Source: Amycolatopsis aidingensis (GTDB lineage: Bacteria > Actinomycetota > Actinomycetes > Mycobacteriales > Pseudonocardiaceae). Taken from it: 64,000 nucleotides of DNA. How positions within the stretch are numbered: position 1 is the first letter of the stretch; every line of letters begins with the position of its first letter. Position numbers and translations under genes: made by a program. The DNA lies in assembly GCF_018885265.1 (NCBI RefSeq), contig NZ_CP076538.1, forward strand, positions 5,058,001-5,122,000, written 5' to 3'. Under the pieces are notes generated by a model. That model worked only from the letters and a program-made list of their open reading frames with translations. It was not told the DNA's origin and ran no database searches. Positions 48,714-58,551 of this stretch are shown in pieces.

Positions 48714-50960
48714 ATGGCATCGCACGTCGTCCCGCTGTCCGAACTGAGCCTTCCCGACGCCGCGCTTGCCGGCGGGAAGGGAGCCAACCTCGGCGAGCTG
48801 ACCGCAGCCGGCATGCCCGTCCCACCGGGCTTCGTGGTCACCGCTCCTGCGTACCTTTCCGCGATGGACGCGGCTGGCGTGCGCACCGAGCTCCGGGAGG
48901 TCACCGGCAGGCCCGACCCCGCGGCCGAGTCCGAGCGGTTGCGTCACCTGGTCCGCAAGGCCGGGATCCCCACCGAGATGGCGGCCGAGATCCGGCGCGC
49001 GTACCGCTCGCTCGGCACCGGCGTGCCGGTCGCGGTGCGTTCCTCTGCCGTCGGTGAGGACGGCACCGGCGACTCGTTCGCGGGAATGAACCGCACCATC
49101 ACCAACTCCGTCGGCGAGGACGCGCTGCTGGAGCACGTGCTGGACTGCTGGGAGTCGCTGTTCGGGGCTCGCTCGCTGGCCTACCGCGGTGAACGGGGGG
49201 TCACCGCGGAACCTGCCATCGCCGTGGTCGTGCAACGGATGGTCGACGCCGAACGGGCCGGGGTGATCTTCACGGCAGATCCGTCCACGGGAGACCGGGA
49301 CCGGATCGTCGTCGAGGCGGTGTACGGACTCGGCGAAGTACTGGTCTCCGGTGCCGTGGAACCGGACACCTACATTCTGTCCAAACAGGACTTCACGGTG
49401 CTCCGCACCAGGACGGGCAGGCAGGACTACCAGCTCGTGCGTGCCGCGGATGGCGGTGAGCACCGGGTGGATCTCGACGCACGTGGGCACGAGCCGGTGC
49501 TGCGCCCGGCCGAGGCGGTCGAGCTCGCCCGGCTGGCGACGCGGGTCGAGCAGCACTACGGCAGGCCGCAGGACATCGAGTGGGTGATCGGCGCCGGGCG
49601 CACCTGGCTGGTGCAGACCCGGCCGATCACCACCCTGGCCACGCACACCGCAGCGCCGCCGGAGGAGGTGCTGGTCTCCGGCCTGCCCGCCGCCCCGGGC
49701 GCGGCCACCGGGGCGGTGCGGATCCTGCGTACCCCTGCCGAGGAGGATCGGTTGCGGCCGGGCGAGATCCTGGTCGCGGAGATGACCAACCCGGACTGGA
49801 TGCCCGCGATCCGCCGCGCCGGCGCGCTCGTCACCGACCAGGGCGGGATGACCTGCCACGCCGCCATCGTCGCCCGTGAGCTCGCGGTACCCTGTGTCGT
49901 CGGCACCCGCTCGGCGACCCGCGACCTGCACGAGGGGCAACTCGTCACCGTGGACGGCGGGGCAGGCACGATCCGGGCCGCGGCCACCGGCCACACCCCC
50001 GCGCGCACCGCCGCCGTTGCCGCCCCGCCGCAACCCGCCGCGGTGGAAGCGCTGGCGACCAGGCTCTACGTCAATCTCGCCCTGCCCGAACAGGCCGAGC
50101 GGGTGGCGGCACTACCGGTGGACGGGGTGGGACTGTTGCGTGCCGAGTTCATGCTCACCGAGGCACTGGCCGGCAGGCACCCCCGCGACTTCCTTGCGGA
50201 CCGGGGCGCGGAGGAGTTCGTCGCCGCCCTTTCCGCCTCGCTGCTGCGCATCACCCGCGCCTTCCACCCGCGCCCCGTGATCTACCGGGCCACCGACTTC
50301 CGCACCAACGAGTTCCGTGACCTCGCGGGCGGCAAGGAGGCCGAACCGGAGGAACACAACCCGATGATCGGTTACCGCGGCTGCTACCGGTACGTGCGCG
50401 ACCCCGAACTGTTCCGGCTCGAACTGCGCACCCTGGCCGATGTCCGCGAGCAGACGCCGAACCTGCACCTGATGCTGCCGTTCGTGCGCACCCGGTGGGA
50501 GCTGGCGGCCTGCCTCGAGCTCATCGCTGCCAGCCCGCTGGGCAGGCAGCGCGGGCTGCGCCGGTGGGTGATGGCCGAGGTCCCCTCGGCGGTCTACTGG
50601 ATCGGTGAGTACGCCCGCATGGGTATCGACGGCGTGTCCATCGGCAGCAACGACCTCACTCAGCTCATGCTCGGCGTCGACCGGGACTCCCAGCTGTGCG
50701 CCGAACTGTTCGACGAGGCCGACCCGGCCGTGCTCGACACGATCGGCCGGATCGTGCGCGCCTGCCACGAGGCCGGGATCACCTCCTCGCTGTGCGGCCA
50801 GGCGCCCTCGCAGGACCCCGCGTTCACCGAGCACCTGGTGCGGGCGGGCATCACCTCCATCTCGGTCAACGCCGATGCCGTGCCCGCAGCCCGGCAGGCC
50901 GTCGCCGCCGCCGAGCGCCGCCTGCTGCTGGACGCGGCCCGGCCCCTCAGGCCGTGTTGA
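48714..50960 (+). CDS. ppsA: Phosphoenolpyruvate synthase (pyruvate, water dikinase)
   Basis: The 748-residue product has an N-terminal ATP-grasp domain ([48 protein letters not shown]). The phosphohistidine domain is [16 protein letters not shown] with His382. A C-terminal PEP/pyruvate barrel follows ([24 protein letters not shown], Cys in SLCGQAPS). It interconverts pyruvate and PEP at the cost of ATP to AMP; related dikinases occur in actinomycete dormancy loci. GGAGG precedes the ATG. Confidence 0.94.
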   Translation: MASHVVPLSELSLPDAALAGGKGANLGELTAAGMPVPPGFVVTAPAYLSAMDAAGVRTELREVTGRPDPAAESERLRHLVRKAGIPTEMAAEIRRAYRSLGTGVPVAVRSSAVGEDGTGDSFAGMNRTITNSVGEDALLEHVLDCWESLFGARSLAYRGERGVTAEPAIAVVVQRMVDAERAGVIFTADPSTGDRDRIVVEAVYGLGEVLVSGAVEPDTYILSKQDFTVLRTRTGRQDYQLVRAADGGEHRVDLDARGHEPVLRPAEAVELARLATRVEQHYGRPQDIEWVIGAGRTWLVQTRPITTLATHTAAPPEEVLVSGLPAAPGAATGAVRILRTPAEEDRLRPGEILVAEMTNPDWMPAIRRAGALVTDQGGMTCHAAIVARELAVPCVVGTRSATRDLHEGQLVTVDGGAGTIRAAATGHTPARTAAVAAPPQPAAVEALATRLYVNLALPEQAERVAALPVDGVGLLRAEFMLTEALAGRHPRDFLADRGAEEFVAALSASLLRITRAFHPRPVIYRATDFRTNEFRDLAGGKEAEPEEHNPMIGYRGCYRYVRDPELFRLELRTLADVREQTPNLHLMLPFVRTRWELAACLELIAASPLGRQRGLRRWVMAEVPSAVYWIGEYARMGIDGVSIGSNDLTQLMLGVDRDSQLCAELFDEADPAVLDTIGRIVRACHEAGITSSLCGQAPSQDPAFTEHLVRAGITSISVNADAVPAARQAVAAAERRLLLDAARPLRPC

Positions 50961-51026
50961 AGGCCGAAGTTCCCGGTGTCCACCGCGGCTCGGGAGTTGT
51001 CTCGGTCGCCGTCGTGGGGCTCAGCG

Positions 51027-51644
51027 TCATGTCCGCGCGCCGTGGGGCGACGAGCCGAGGAGGGGCAGCCACACCGCGTCCACGACCTCGACGATCGTCT
51101 CGTCCGGCACCGCGTCCATGCTCATCAGCATGTCGTGGCGCACCAGGTCGAAGGGCAGGTTCACCACGCGTTCGGATCGCGGCACATCCGTGAGCTCGCC
51201 GCGCTCGACCGCGCGGGCGACGAGCCGCGCGAAAGGGGGCGTCTGGTCCGCCGGGCGGAGGCGGCTGCGCAGGTGGCCGAAGGTGGTTCCGGTCTCCCGG
51301 AAGTAGTCCGCGAGCTGGATGCGCATGAGTATCAGCATGCGGGCTCGATCGGCGTTGACCGTGCGCAGGAGGGTGAGCGCGTCCTGGCGCAGGCTTCCGG
51401 TGTCGGGGATGTCGAGCGGACGCCAGTGCCGGGCGAGGGTGGCGAGCAGCAGATCCTCGCGCCGTGGCCAGCGCCGGTAGAGCACCGGTTTGCTGGTTCC
51501 GGCGCGCGCCGCGACGGTCTCGAAGGTGAGGCCGTTGTAGCCCTGCTCGACCAGCACCTCCCAGGCGGCATCAGTGATCGCGTTCTCCAGGGCGGCACCC
51601 CTGCGCCGGGTAGGAGTGGTCTCCGTACCTCGCTGGCTCACCAC
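51027..51644 (-). CDS. TetR-family repressor
   Basis: The 205-residue product has the TetR helix-turn-helix LTFETVAARAGTSKPVLYRRW near the N-terminus and a helical ligand domain with the TetR_C_16-like pattern LILMRIQLADYFRETG. The GTG at 51644 is used, with a second GTG next to it; GGGGG lies just upstream. It is divergent from a quinone oxidoreductase, and the shared region carries clear palindromes. Confidence 0.9.
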   Translation of the reverse strand: MVSQRGTETTPTRRRGAALENAITDAAWEVLVEQGYNGLTFETVAARAGTSKPVLYRRWPRREDLLLATLARHWRPLDIPDTGSLRQDALTLLRTVNADRARMLILMRIQLADYFRETGTTFGHLRSRLRPADQTPPFARLVARAVERGELTDVPRSERVVNLPFDLVRHDMLMSMDAVPDETIVEVVDAVWLPLLGSSPHGART

Positions 51645-51696
51645 GACCCCCAGACGTGTCTGATCGAGACTTTCTTCCAGGTAATTAGAGTCGCTT

Positions 51697-51753
51697 GCGT
51701 ATCTTAACCCGTCGTCGTAGACTCAAAGCAATAAGATACGCATAAGTATCTTA
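51697..51753. promoter_or_regulatory. Operator region of the TetR/oxidoreductase pair
   Basis: A perfect inverted repeat TAAGATAC-N6-GTATCTTA lies at 51732-51753, and a further copy of the half-site, GCGTATCTTA, at 51697-51706. The area is strikingly AT-rich. Two repressor dimers could bind and silence both genes. Confidence 0.75.
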
Positions 51754-51812
51754 TTGGCGACGTGCTCCCCAGTCCCCGCCGCCTAGTCACGCACCACGCA
51801 AGGGATGCACAC

Positions 51813-52772
51813 ATGTCCATGATCAACGCCGCGTTGCTGGAGTCCTTCGACGAGCCGCCGCACTTCCGGTCCATTCCCGCGCCCACGGCCGCCCCCGGCC
51901 AGGAGGAGGTGGACGTCCTCGCCGTCGGCGTGCACCCCGCCACCAGGGGCATCGCCGCGGGCAAGCACTACACGAGTCCCAAGACGTTGCCCGCCCTTGC
52001 CGGCGCCGACGCCGTCGTCCGCAGGGCGGACGGCAGCCTCGCCTACGTGATGGTGATGGGTGCCGGTGCCCTGGCCGAGCGCATCGTCATCGATCCGGCC
52101 GTCGCCATCCCGGTCCCGGACGGAACCGATCCCGCGGTCCTGGCCGCGACCATGAATCCCGCCCTGTCCTCATGGGGCGCGCTGCGCACCCGGGTGCCTT
52201 TCCAGGCAGGGCAGTCGGTCCTGGTGCACGGCGCGACCGGCAACGCCGGATCGATGGCTGTCAAGGTCGCCAGGCACCTCGGTGCCGGGCGAGTGATCGC
52301 CGCCGGACGGAATCGCTCCCGCCTCGGCGAACTCACGGCCGAGGGCGCGGATGACATCGTTCGGCTCACTCCCGACCAGGACGCCACCGCGGCCGCGCTC
52401 GCCGAGGCCGCCGCGAACGTCGACGTGGTCCTGGACTACGTGTGGGGGCCGCCAACCGAGCTCGCCATGCGTGCCGTCCTCGGGGCACGTACCCAGCACA
52501 CCCGCCTGCTCGACTGGGTGCAGATCGGCGGCATGGGCGGGGACGCGATCACCCTGTCCGGGCACGCCCTGCGCTCCAACGCGTTCCGTGTTCTTGGCAG
52601 CGGCTTCGGCTCGGTGGACATGCAGGTCATGCGGCGGGAGTTCACCGAGCTCGTCGCCGCGATCGCCGCAGGCGGCATGGCCGTGCGCCCGTACCCGTTC
52701 CCGCTCGACCAGGTCGAGGCGGCCTGGGCCCACCAGGATGCACCCGGCGAGCGCACCGTCATCGTCCTCTGA
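51813..52772 (+). CDS. Zinc-independent quinone oxidoreductase-like MDR protein
   Basis: The 319-residue medium-chain dehydrogenase lacks zinc ligands. The cofactor region is SVLVHGATGNAGSMAVKVARHLGAGRVIAAGR, an AxxGxxG-type NADPH fold. The C-terminus PYPFPLDQVEAAWAHQDAPGERTVIVL is typical of quinone oxidoreductase-like enzymes. The substrate is probably a quinone or enone that also serves as inducer of the TetR protein (inference). ATG 51813 has AGGG upstream. Confidence 0.87.
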   Translation: MSMINAALLESFDEPPHFRSIPAPTAAPGQEEVDVLAVGVHPATRGIAAGKHYTSPKTLPALAGADAVVRRADGSLAYVMVMGAGALAERIVIDPAVAIPVPDGTDPAVLAATMNPALSSWGALRTRVPFQAGQSVLVHGATGNAGSMAVKVARHLGAGRVIAAGRNRSRLGELTAEGADDIVRLTPDQDATAAALAEAAANVDVVLDYVWGPPTELAMRAVLGARTQHTRLLDWVQIGGMGGDAITLSGHALRSNAFRVLGSGFGSVDMQVMRREFTELVAAIAAGGMAVRPYPFPLDQVEAAWAHQDAPGERTVIVL

Positions 52773-52814
52773 CCCACGCCCCCGGTGCGGTCCTACCCCT
52801 GCAGATCAGTACAC

Positions 52815-55469
52815 CTAGGCCCGCAGGTAGCGCAGGTACGGGTCGGTGACCTCCGGCCGGTGCACCCGGACCCGCGCGTCCAGGGCGACCACCCCGTCCG
52901 GGGTGGCGACCAGCGGGTTGAGGTCGAGTTCGGCCACCTCGGGAACCAGCTCGGCCAGCGTGCCCACCCGCAGCAGCACCTCGCGCAGTGCCTTGGTCAG
53001 CACCCCCTCGGCGTGCAGCGCGGCCGAACAGCGCAGCCCGCGCAGCAGCCGGTCGGCCTCCCCCGCGGTCAACGGCGCCAGCCGGGCCGCCCGGTCGGCG
53101 ACCAGATCGGTGTCCACCCCGCCGAGGCCGAACACCAGGAGCGGGCCGAACACGTCATCGGCGCTGATCCCGGCGAGCAGTTCCCGGCCGCGCGGGGCCA
53201 TGGGCTGAACGACCACGCCCCGCAGGGCCGGGCCGAACCGGTCCACCAGGCCCTTCCATGCCGCCCGCAGCTCCGCCGCGTCGGCGACATCCAGCACGAC
53301 CCCGCCCGCCTTGCTCTTGTGCAGCACCCCTTCGGCCACCGCCTTCACCGCCACCGGCCCGCCGAACCGCTCCCGGACGGCGAGAGCCGAATCCTCATCG
53401 GCGGCGAACGCCGTGGGCACCACGGGTATCCCGAAACAACGGAGCAGTTCGGTCACCGCGGGCGGCTCCAGCCATCCTCCTGCTGGCAGGCAGGCCAGCG
53501 CGCCCTCGACGAGCCGTCGCGCCCCGGTGAGATCGAGATCGGGAAACTCGGGCCGGGGCAGCTCCTGTAACCCCCGCCAGTCGGCGTAGCGGGCCAGCGC
53601 GCCGATCGCCGCGGCGGCCTGCTCCGGGTCCGCATAACCCGCCGTGACGGGTGCGCCATCCGCGTCCCGCACCGCCACGAGGTGCTCCGGCTGCGCGGGA
53701 CGGACCGCGAGCACCGGTTTGCCGAGCCCGGCGATGCTCGCGAGCTCGGCGCCGGGATCCCCGAGTGCGGTCGGCAGCGTGGCGGCGAGCACCACGTCCA
53801 CCGCCTCGTCCTCGGCCAGTACCCGCGCTGCCGCGGCGAACGCTGCCGGGCCGGCCCCCGCGCTGGTGTCCACCGGGTTGCCCGCGCTGGCCTGCGCGGG
53901 CAGCAAGGAGCGCAGCCGGGCCACGGTTTCCGCCCCGAGTTCGGGCAGCACCAGCCCGTGCCGGGCGCAGGCGTCGGCCGCGAGCACCCCGGTACCGCCC
54001 GCGTTGCTGAGCACGGCGACCCGGTTGCCCCGCGGCAGCGGCTGCCAGCGCGCGGCGGCGAGCACGGCGAGCAGTTCGCTCACCGAGTCCACCGCAAGCA
54101 CCCCGGCCTGTTCGAACAGGGCGTCCCTGGTCACCGCCGGGGTCGCCGCGGCGGCCGTATGCGAGGCCGCGGCTCGTTGCGCCACCGGGGTACTGCCCGC
54201 GCGGACCGCGAGCAGCGGCTTGTGCCGGGCGAACTCGCGGGCGAACCGGGAGAACTTGCGCGGGTTGCCGAAGGACTCCAGGTAGAGGACGGCTGCCGCG
54301 GTCCGCGGGTCGCGTTGCCACCACAGCAGCAGGTCGTTGCCGCTGAGGTCGTACTTGTCCCCGGTGGAGACCAGGGTGGACACGCCGAGCCCGGCCGAGC
54401 CGAGCTGGCAGGCCAGCGCGATGGCGACCCCGCCGGACTGGGTCACCACCCCGATGTCCCCGCCCGGTGGCGCGGTGCGCAGGAAGGTCGCGTTCAGCCG
54501 CACGCCGGGATCGGTGTTGGCCACGCCGATGCAGTTCGGCCCGACCAGGCGCATGCCGTGGCGGCGCGCCGACTCGCGCACCCGCCTGCCGTCGGCAACG
54601 GTCAGCCCGGCCGAGACCACGACCACGGCCGCGACCCCGGCCAGGCCGCACTGCTCGACCGCGTCCGGCACGGCGGGCGCGGGCAGGCAGACCACGGCGA
54701 GCTCGGGTACCGGCCGCACCGCGCCGACGGTGGCCACACAGGGCAGCCCGAGCACCCGCTCGGCATGCGGGTTGACCGGGGACAGCTGTCCGGTGAACCC
54801 GGCGTCGAGCAGGTTGCGCAGGACCGCGTGGCCCACCGCACCGGGCCGGCGGGCGGCGCCGATGACGGCGACCGACCGCGGCGCGAGCACCCGGCGCAGG
54901 CTGGCTGTGGTCGCGACCCGTTCCCGTGCGGCCATGGCCTCCCGGTATCCGTCCCCGATGGTCAGGTCCAGCTCCACCGAGCGTTCCGGTCCGGACCCGG
55001 TCAGCAGGAGCGGCAGCCCGAGGTCCCGCAGTACGCGGATGATCCCGGTGTTCTCGGCGAGGACCGCGGCCTCGAGGCGGCGGACGCCGTGCTCCCGCGC
55101 CACCGACACCAGGTGCTCCAGCAGCAGCGTGCCGACCCCGCCCGCCTGCGCCGCGCCCTCGACGACGAGCGCGAGCTCGCAGGCGCCGGGGTCGGTCGTG
55201 CCCTCGTAGCCGGCCACGCCGATCAGCCTGCCTGCGAGGAACGCCCCGGCCGAGGCGTGCCGGGACCCGGCCGCGGTGGCGATCCGGCTGGCCAGTTCGG
55301 GCAACTGCCTCGGTAGCGGCCCGAAGAACCGGAAGTAGCTGTCGCGCTCGTCCAGCCGCTGGTGCAGGCGCAGCACCTCCGGGGCGTCCGCCGCCGCCAA
55401 CGGGCGGACCAGTACGACCCGGCCATCCGTGAGCAGGGAGTGCCTGCCCTGGTCAGGCGCAGTGGGCAT
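52815..55469 (-). CDS. GNAT-acyl-CoA synthetase (ADP-forming) fusion
   Basis: This 884-residue protein has an N-terminal GNAT domain (about residues 15-165, AAQAGGVGTLLLEHLVSVAREHG). A CoA-binding domain follows (SVAVIGAARRPGAVGHAVLRNL), then a succinyl-CoA-ligase-like part (GPNCIGVANTDPGVRLN, VTQSGGVAIAL) and a C-terminal ATP-grasp (PVAVKAVAEGVLHKSKAGGVVLDV). The His phosphorylated in true ADP-forming synthetases is kept (His437 in ASHTAAA). In the acetyltransferase PatZ the synthetase part is inactive. This protein could therefore make ATP from acetyl-CoA, acetylate proteins, or both. AAGGAGGAG precedes the ATG, which overlaps arcC by 17 bases. Confidence 0.9.
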   Translation of the reverse strand: MPTAPDQGRHSLLTDGRVVLVRPLAAADAPEVLRLHQRLDERDSYFRFFGPLPRQLPELASRIATAAGSRHASAGAFLAGRLIGVAGYEGTTDPGACELALVVEGAAQAGGVGTLLLEHLVSVAREHGVRRLEAAVLAENTGIIRVLRDLGLPLLLTGSGPERSVELDLTIGDGYREAMAARERVATTASLRRVLAPRSVAVIGAARRPGAVGHAVLRNLLDAGFTGQLSPVNPHAERVLGLPCVATVGAVRPVPELAVVCLPAPAVPDAVEQCGLAGVAAVVVVSAGLTVADGRRVRESARRHGMRLVGPNCIGVANTDPGVRLNATFLRTAPPGGDIGVVTQSGGVAIALACQLGSAGLGVSTLVSTGDKYDLSGNDLLLWWQRDPRTAAAVLYLESFGNPRKFSRFAREFARHKPLLAVRAGSTPVAQRAAASHTAAAATPAVTRDALFEQAGVLAVDSVSELLAVLAAARWQPLPRGNRVAVLSNAGGTGVLAADACARHGLVLPELGAETVARLRSLLPAQASAGNPVDTSAGAGPAAFAAAARVLAEDEAVDVVLAATLPTALGDPGAELASIAGLGKPVLAVRPAQPEHLVAVRDADGAPVTAGYADPEQAAAAIGALARYADWRGLQELPRPEFPDLDLTGARRLVEGALACLPAGGWLEPPAVTELLRCFGIPVVPTAFAADEDSALAVRERFGGPVAVKAVAEGVLHKSKAGGVVLDVADAAELRAAWKGLVDRFGPALRGVVVQPMAPRGRELLAGISADDVFGPLLVFGLGGVDTDLVADRAARLAPLTAGEADRLLRGLRCSAALHAEGVLTKALREVLLRVGTLAELVPEVAELDLNPLVATPDGVVALDARVRVHRPEVTDPYLRYLRA

Positions 55470-56388
55470 GATCTCCTCCTTCGGGCAGCACCGTGGTGCC
55501 CGTGGTTCCGGCGAGGACGGCGACCGCCTCGGGCAACGCGCCGATGGCGGCGCCGCGGCCCGGCGCGGCCAGAAAACGGCGGCAGGCCTCGACCTTCGGC
55601 CCCATCGACCCGTCCGGGAGGCCGAGCAACGCGAGCTCGGCCGGGGTCGCCGCGGCGACCGGCCGCGCGGCCGGGGTGCCGAAATCCCGGTACACCGCAG
55701 GCACGTCGGTGAGCAGCAGCAGGAAATCCGCCGCGAGCCGGTCGGCCAGCAACGCCGCGGCGAGATCCTTGTCCACCACGGCTTCCACTCCCCTGCGGTG
55801 TCCCGCGGCGTCCACGGCGACCGGCACCCCACCGCCCCCTGCGGCGATGACCACGTTCCCTGCCTCCAGCAACGTGCGGATCGTGGCGAGCTCGGCGATG
55901 CCGCGCGGCTCCGGCGAGGGGACCACCCGCCGCCAGCTGTGGCCGTCCCGGCGCAGGGACCAGTCGTGCGCGGCGGCGAGCGCGCGGGCCTCGGCCCGCT
56001 CGTAACCGGGACCGATGAACTTGGTGGGCCGGGCGAAGGCCGGGTCCGCGGCGTCCACGAGCGTGCGGGTCAGCACGGCCGCCACCTCCCGCCCTGGTAG
56101 CCGGGCGTCCAGTGCGGCCGCCAGCCAGTAGCCGATCATGCCCTGGGTCTCGGCAACGAGCGCGTCCAGCGGGTACGGCCGGTCCAGGGCGGTATCGGCG
56201 CCGCTCTCCAGCGCGAGCATGCCGACCTGCGGACCGTTGCCGTGCACGAGCACGACCTCGTGCACCGCCGCCAGTTCGGCCAGCGCACCCGCGGCGTCGG
56301 CCAGGTTGGCCTGCTGCACCGCGGCGTCGGCACGCTGACCCCGGCGCAGCAGTGCGTTCCCGCCGAGCCCGATGACGAGCCTGCTCAC
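55453..56388 (-). CDS. arcC: Carbamate kinase
   Basis: The 311-residue amino acid kinase family protein has VIGLGGNALLRRGQ, VLVHGNGPQVGMLAL, KFIGPGYERAEARALA, the substrate loop WRRVVPSPEPRGI, VIAAGGGGVPV and AVVDKDLAAALLAD. It transfers the carbamoyl phosphate phosphoryl group to ADP and gives ATP, NH3 and CO2, the energy step of the arginine deiminase pathway. The GTG overlaps the arcB stop (GTGA), with GGAGGG upstream. Confidence 0.96.
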   Translation of the reverse strand: MSRLVIGLGGNALLRRGQRADAAVQQANLADAAGALAELAAVHEVVLVHGNGPQVGMLALESGADTALDRPYPLDALVAETQGMIGYWLAAALDARLPGREVAAVLTRTLVDAADPAFARPTKFIGPGYERAEARALAAAHDWSLRRDGHSWRRVVPSPEPRGIAELATIRTLLEAGNVVIAAGGGGVPVAVDAAGHRRGVEAVVDKDLAAALLADRLAADFLLLLTDVPAVYRDFGTPAARPVAAATPAELALLGLPDGSMGPKVEACRRFLAAPGRGAAIGALPEAVAVLAGTTGTTVLPEGGDHAHCA

Positions 56389-57329
56389 CGGTCCCTCCGC
56401 TGGCCGTGCAGCTTGCCGCACAGCAGCGCGGTCAGCACCGCCTGGGCGACCGGCAGCCGGTTGGCGGCCTGGCGGAACACCCTCGACCGGGGACCGTCGA
56501 TCACCTCCGCGGTGACCTCCTGGCCGCGGTGCGCGGGAAGGCAGTGCAGGAACACCGCCTCCGGCGCGGCGTGGTCCAGCATCGCCGTGTCCACCCGGTA
56601 CGGGGCCAGCGCCGCGCGGCGGGTCGCCGTCTGCTCGGCGGGGTCGCCCATGGACAGCCACACATCGGTGTAGACCGCGCTGGCGCCGCGCACGGCCGCG
56701 TACGGATCCTCGGTGCACCGCACGGTGGCGCCGGTCGCGCCCGCGATCCGCTCGGCGACGACGATCGCGGCCGGATCGGGTGCGTAGGCGGCCGGGGTCG
56801 CCAGGGTGATATCCACGCCGCAGAGCGCGGCCGCCTGGGCGAGGCTGGTCGCAACGTTGTTGCCCGCTCCGACGTAGGCGATCCGGCGGCCGTCGAGGTC
56901 ACCGAACACCTGCCGCAGGGTAAGCAGGTCGGTCAGGCTCTGCAAGGGGTGATGCCCGTCGGTGAGGGCGTTCACCACCGGTACTGTCGCGGCGCGGGCG
57001 AACCGCGCCAGCTCGGCATCCGAGCTCGTGCGCACGACGATGGCGGCGACATAGCCGGAGAGCACCCTGGCGGTGTCCTCGATCGTCTCGCCGCGCCCGA
57101 GCTGGAGGTCGGTAGCGGTGAGCATGGTCGGCGAACCGCCGAGGCGCAGCACGGCGGCCTCGGTGGAGACCCTGGTGCGGGTGGACGGCTTGGTGAAGTG
57201 CAGGGCTACGAGCCGGTTGTGCAGCAGCGTGGGCTGCTGGTCGGGTTCGGCCGCGTAACCATCGGCCAGCCGCAGCACCTCTCCGGCGTCGGCCGTGCTC
57301 AGGTCGGCGGTGGTGAGCAGGTCTTTCAT
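56385..57329 (-). CDS. arcB: Ornithine carbamoyltransferase (catabolic context)
   Basis: The 314-residue product has the carbamoyl-phosphate motif FTKPSTRTRVS (residues 45-55), LQLGRGETIEDTARVLSGY, HHPLQSLTDLLT, and the ornithine-binding motif HCLPAHRGQEV near the end. Between arcA and arcC it should work in the catabolic direction, splitting citrulline to ornithine and carbamoyl phosphate. AAAGGG lies before the ATG. The 19-base gap to arcA suggests one operon. Confidence 0.95.
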   Translation of the reverse strand: MKDLLTTADLSTADAGEVLRLADGYAAEPDQQPTLLHNRLVALHFTKPSTRTRVSTEAAVLRLGGSPTMLTATDLQLGRGETIEDTARVLSGYVAAIVVRTSSDAELARFARAATVPVVNALTDGHHPLQSLTDLLTLRQVFGDLDGRRIAYVGAGNNVATSLAQAAALCGVDITLATPAAYAPDPAAIVVAERIAGATGATVRCTEDPYAAVRGASAVYTDVWLSMGDPAEQTATRRAALAPYRVDTAMLDHAAPEAVFLHCLPAHRGQEVTAEVIDGPRSRVFRQAANRLPVAQAVLTALLCGKLHGQRRDR

Positions 57330-57348
57330 CGGTGTCCCTTTCCTTTGG

Positions 57349-58551
57349 TCAGCTGGGGTCGCGGTCCAGTGGGCAGCTCATGCAGCGGGGTCCGCCGCGG
57401 CCGCGGCCCAGCTCGCCGCCGGGGATGGTGACGACCTCGATGCCGTTGCGGCGCAGCATCGTGTTGGTGGTGACGTTGCGCTCGTAGGCGACGACCACGC
57501 CAGGGGCGAGGGCGAGCACGTTGTTGCCGTCGTCCCACTGCTCGCGCTCGGCGGCGCGCACATCCTGCTCGGCCTGCAGCACCCGCACCCGCGCCAGGCC
57601 CAGCTCGGCGGCGATGGCCGGGAACAGGCCTGCGTTCTCCTCGACGACGGGCCGCGGGGGCAGCCCGGCCCGGCTCGGCCGGAGGGTGAACGACCGCAGG
57701 CCCGCCAGCCCCGGGTACATGGTGAACGCGTCGGTGTCCACCATGGTCAGCACGGTGTCCAGGTGCATGAAGGTGCGGGCACGCGGCAGTGCCACCGCGA
57801 GCACCGCCCGCGCGCTGCCCGCGGCGAACAGGCGGTGCGCCAGCAGTTCGATCGCCTCCGGGCTGGTGCGCTCGCTCATCCCGGCCAGCACGACCCCCGG
57901 CGCGAGCACGTGCACGTCCCCACCCTCCAAAGTGGATGGTTCGTCCTCCGGGCCGACCCAGCGGGGCATGCTGGCTCCAGCGAACATCGGGTGGAACCGG
58001 TACACCGCGTCCAGGTGCACGGTTTCCCTGCGCCGGGCCGGTTTCGCCATCGGGTTGACCGTGATGCCGTCGAAAACGCGGCAGGAAGGGTCGCGGGTGA
58101 ACAGGTGGTTCGGCAGCGGCCGCAACAAGAAGTCCTCGGCCGCCGCGCTCGCCAGGCGCAGGCCCCCGGTGGCCGTGGCACCCAGCTCACTGCGGGTGAT
58201 CCCACCGATCAGGGTCCTGGCCAGGGAGACCGCGTCCATCCCCGCGAGCGCCTCGCGCAGCGCCGGAGCCGCGTGCGGCACCGCGCGGTCGAGGACCCAG
58301 AACCGGGCCTGCTCGTCCTTGAGCGTCTCGGCGAGCAACTCGCCGAGGAGGTACACCGTCACGCCACGCTCGCGCAGGGTGTCGGCGAACACGTCGTGCT
58401 CCTGACGCGCCCGCCGCACCCACAGCACCTCGTCGAACAGCAGATCGTCCTTGTTCGAGGGGGTGAGCCGCAGCAGCTCCAGGTCGGGACGGTGCAGCAG
58501 CACCGCGCGCAGCCTGCCCACCTCGCTGTACACACCGGACATCGCGATCAC
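57349..58551 (-). CDS. arcA: Arginine deiminase
   Basis: The 400-residue guanidino-group hydrolase has [29 protein letters not shown], the catalytic His in [12 protein letters not shown] and the nucleophile Cys390 in RCMSCPL. It converts arginine to citrulline and ammonia. The GTG at 58551 overlaps the permease stop (GTGA); ATG 58542 is an alternative giving 397 residues. First enzyme of an arcA-arcB-arcC order, all on the minus strand. Confidence 0.96.
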   Translation of the reverse strand: MIAMSGVYSEVGRLRAVLLHRPDLELLRLTPSNKDDLLFDEVLWVRRARQEHDVFADTLRERGVTVYLLGELLAETLKDEQARFWVLDRAVPHAAPALREALAGMDAVSLARTLIGGITRSELGATATGGLRLASAAAEDFLLRPLPNHLFTRDPSCRVFDGITVNPMAKPARRRETVHLDAVYRFHPMFAGASMPRWVGPEDEPSTLEGGDVHVLAPGVVLAGMSERTSPEAIELLAHRLFAAGSARAVLAVALPRARTFMHLDTVLTMVDTDAFTMYPGLAGLRSFTLRPSRAGLPPRPVVEENAGLFPAIAAELGLARVRVLQAEQDVRAAEREQWDDGNNVLALAPGVVVAYERNVTTNTMLRRNGIEVVTIPGGELGRGRGGPRCMSCPLDRDPS

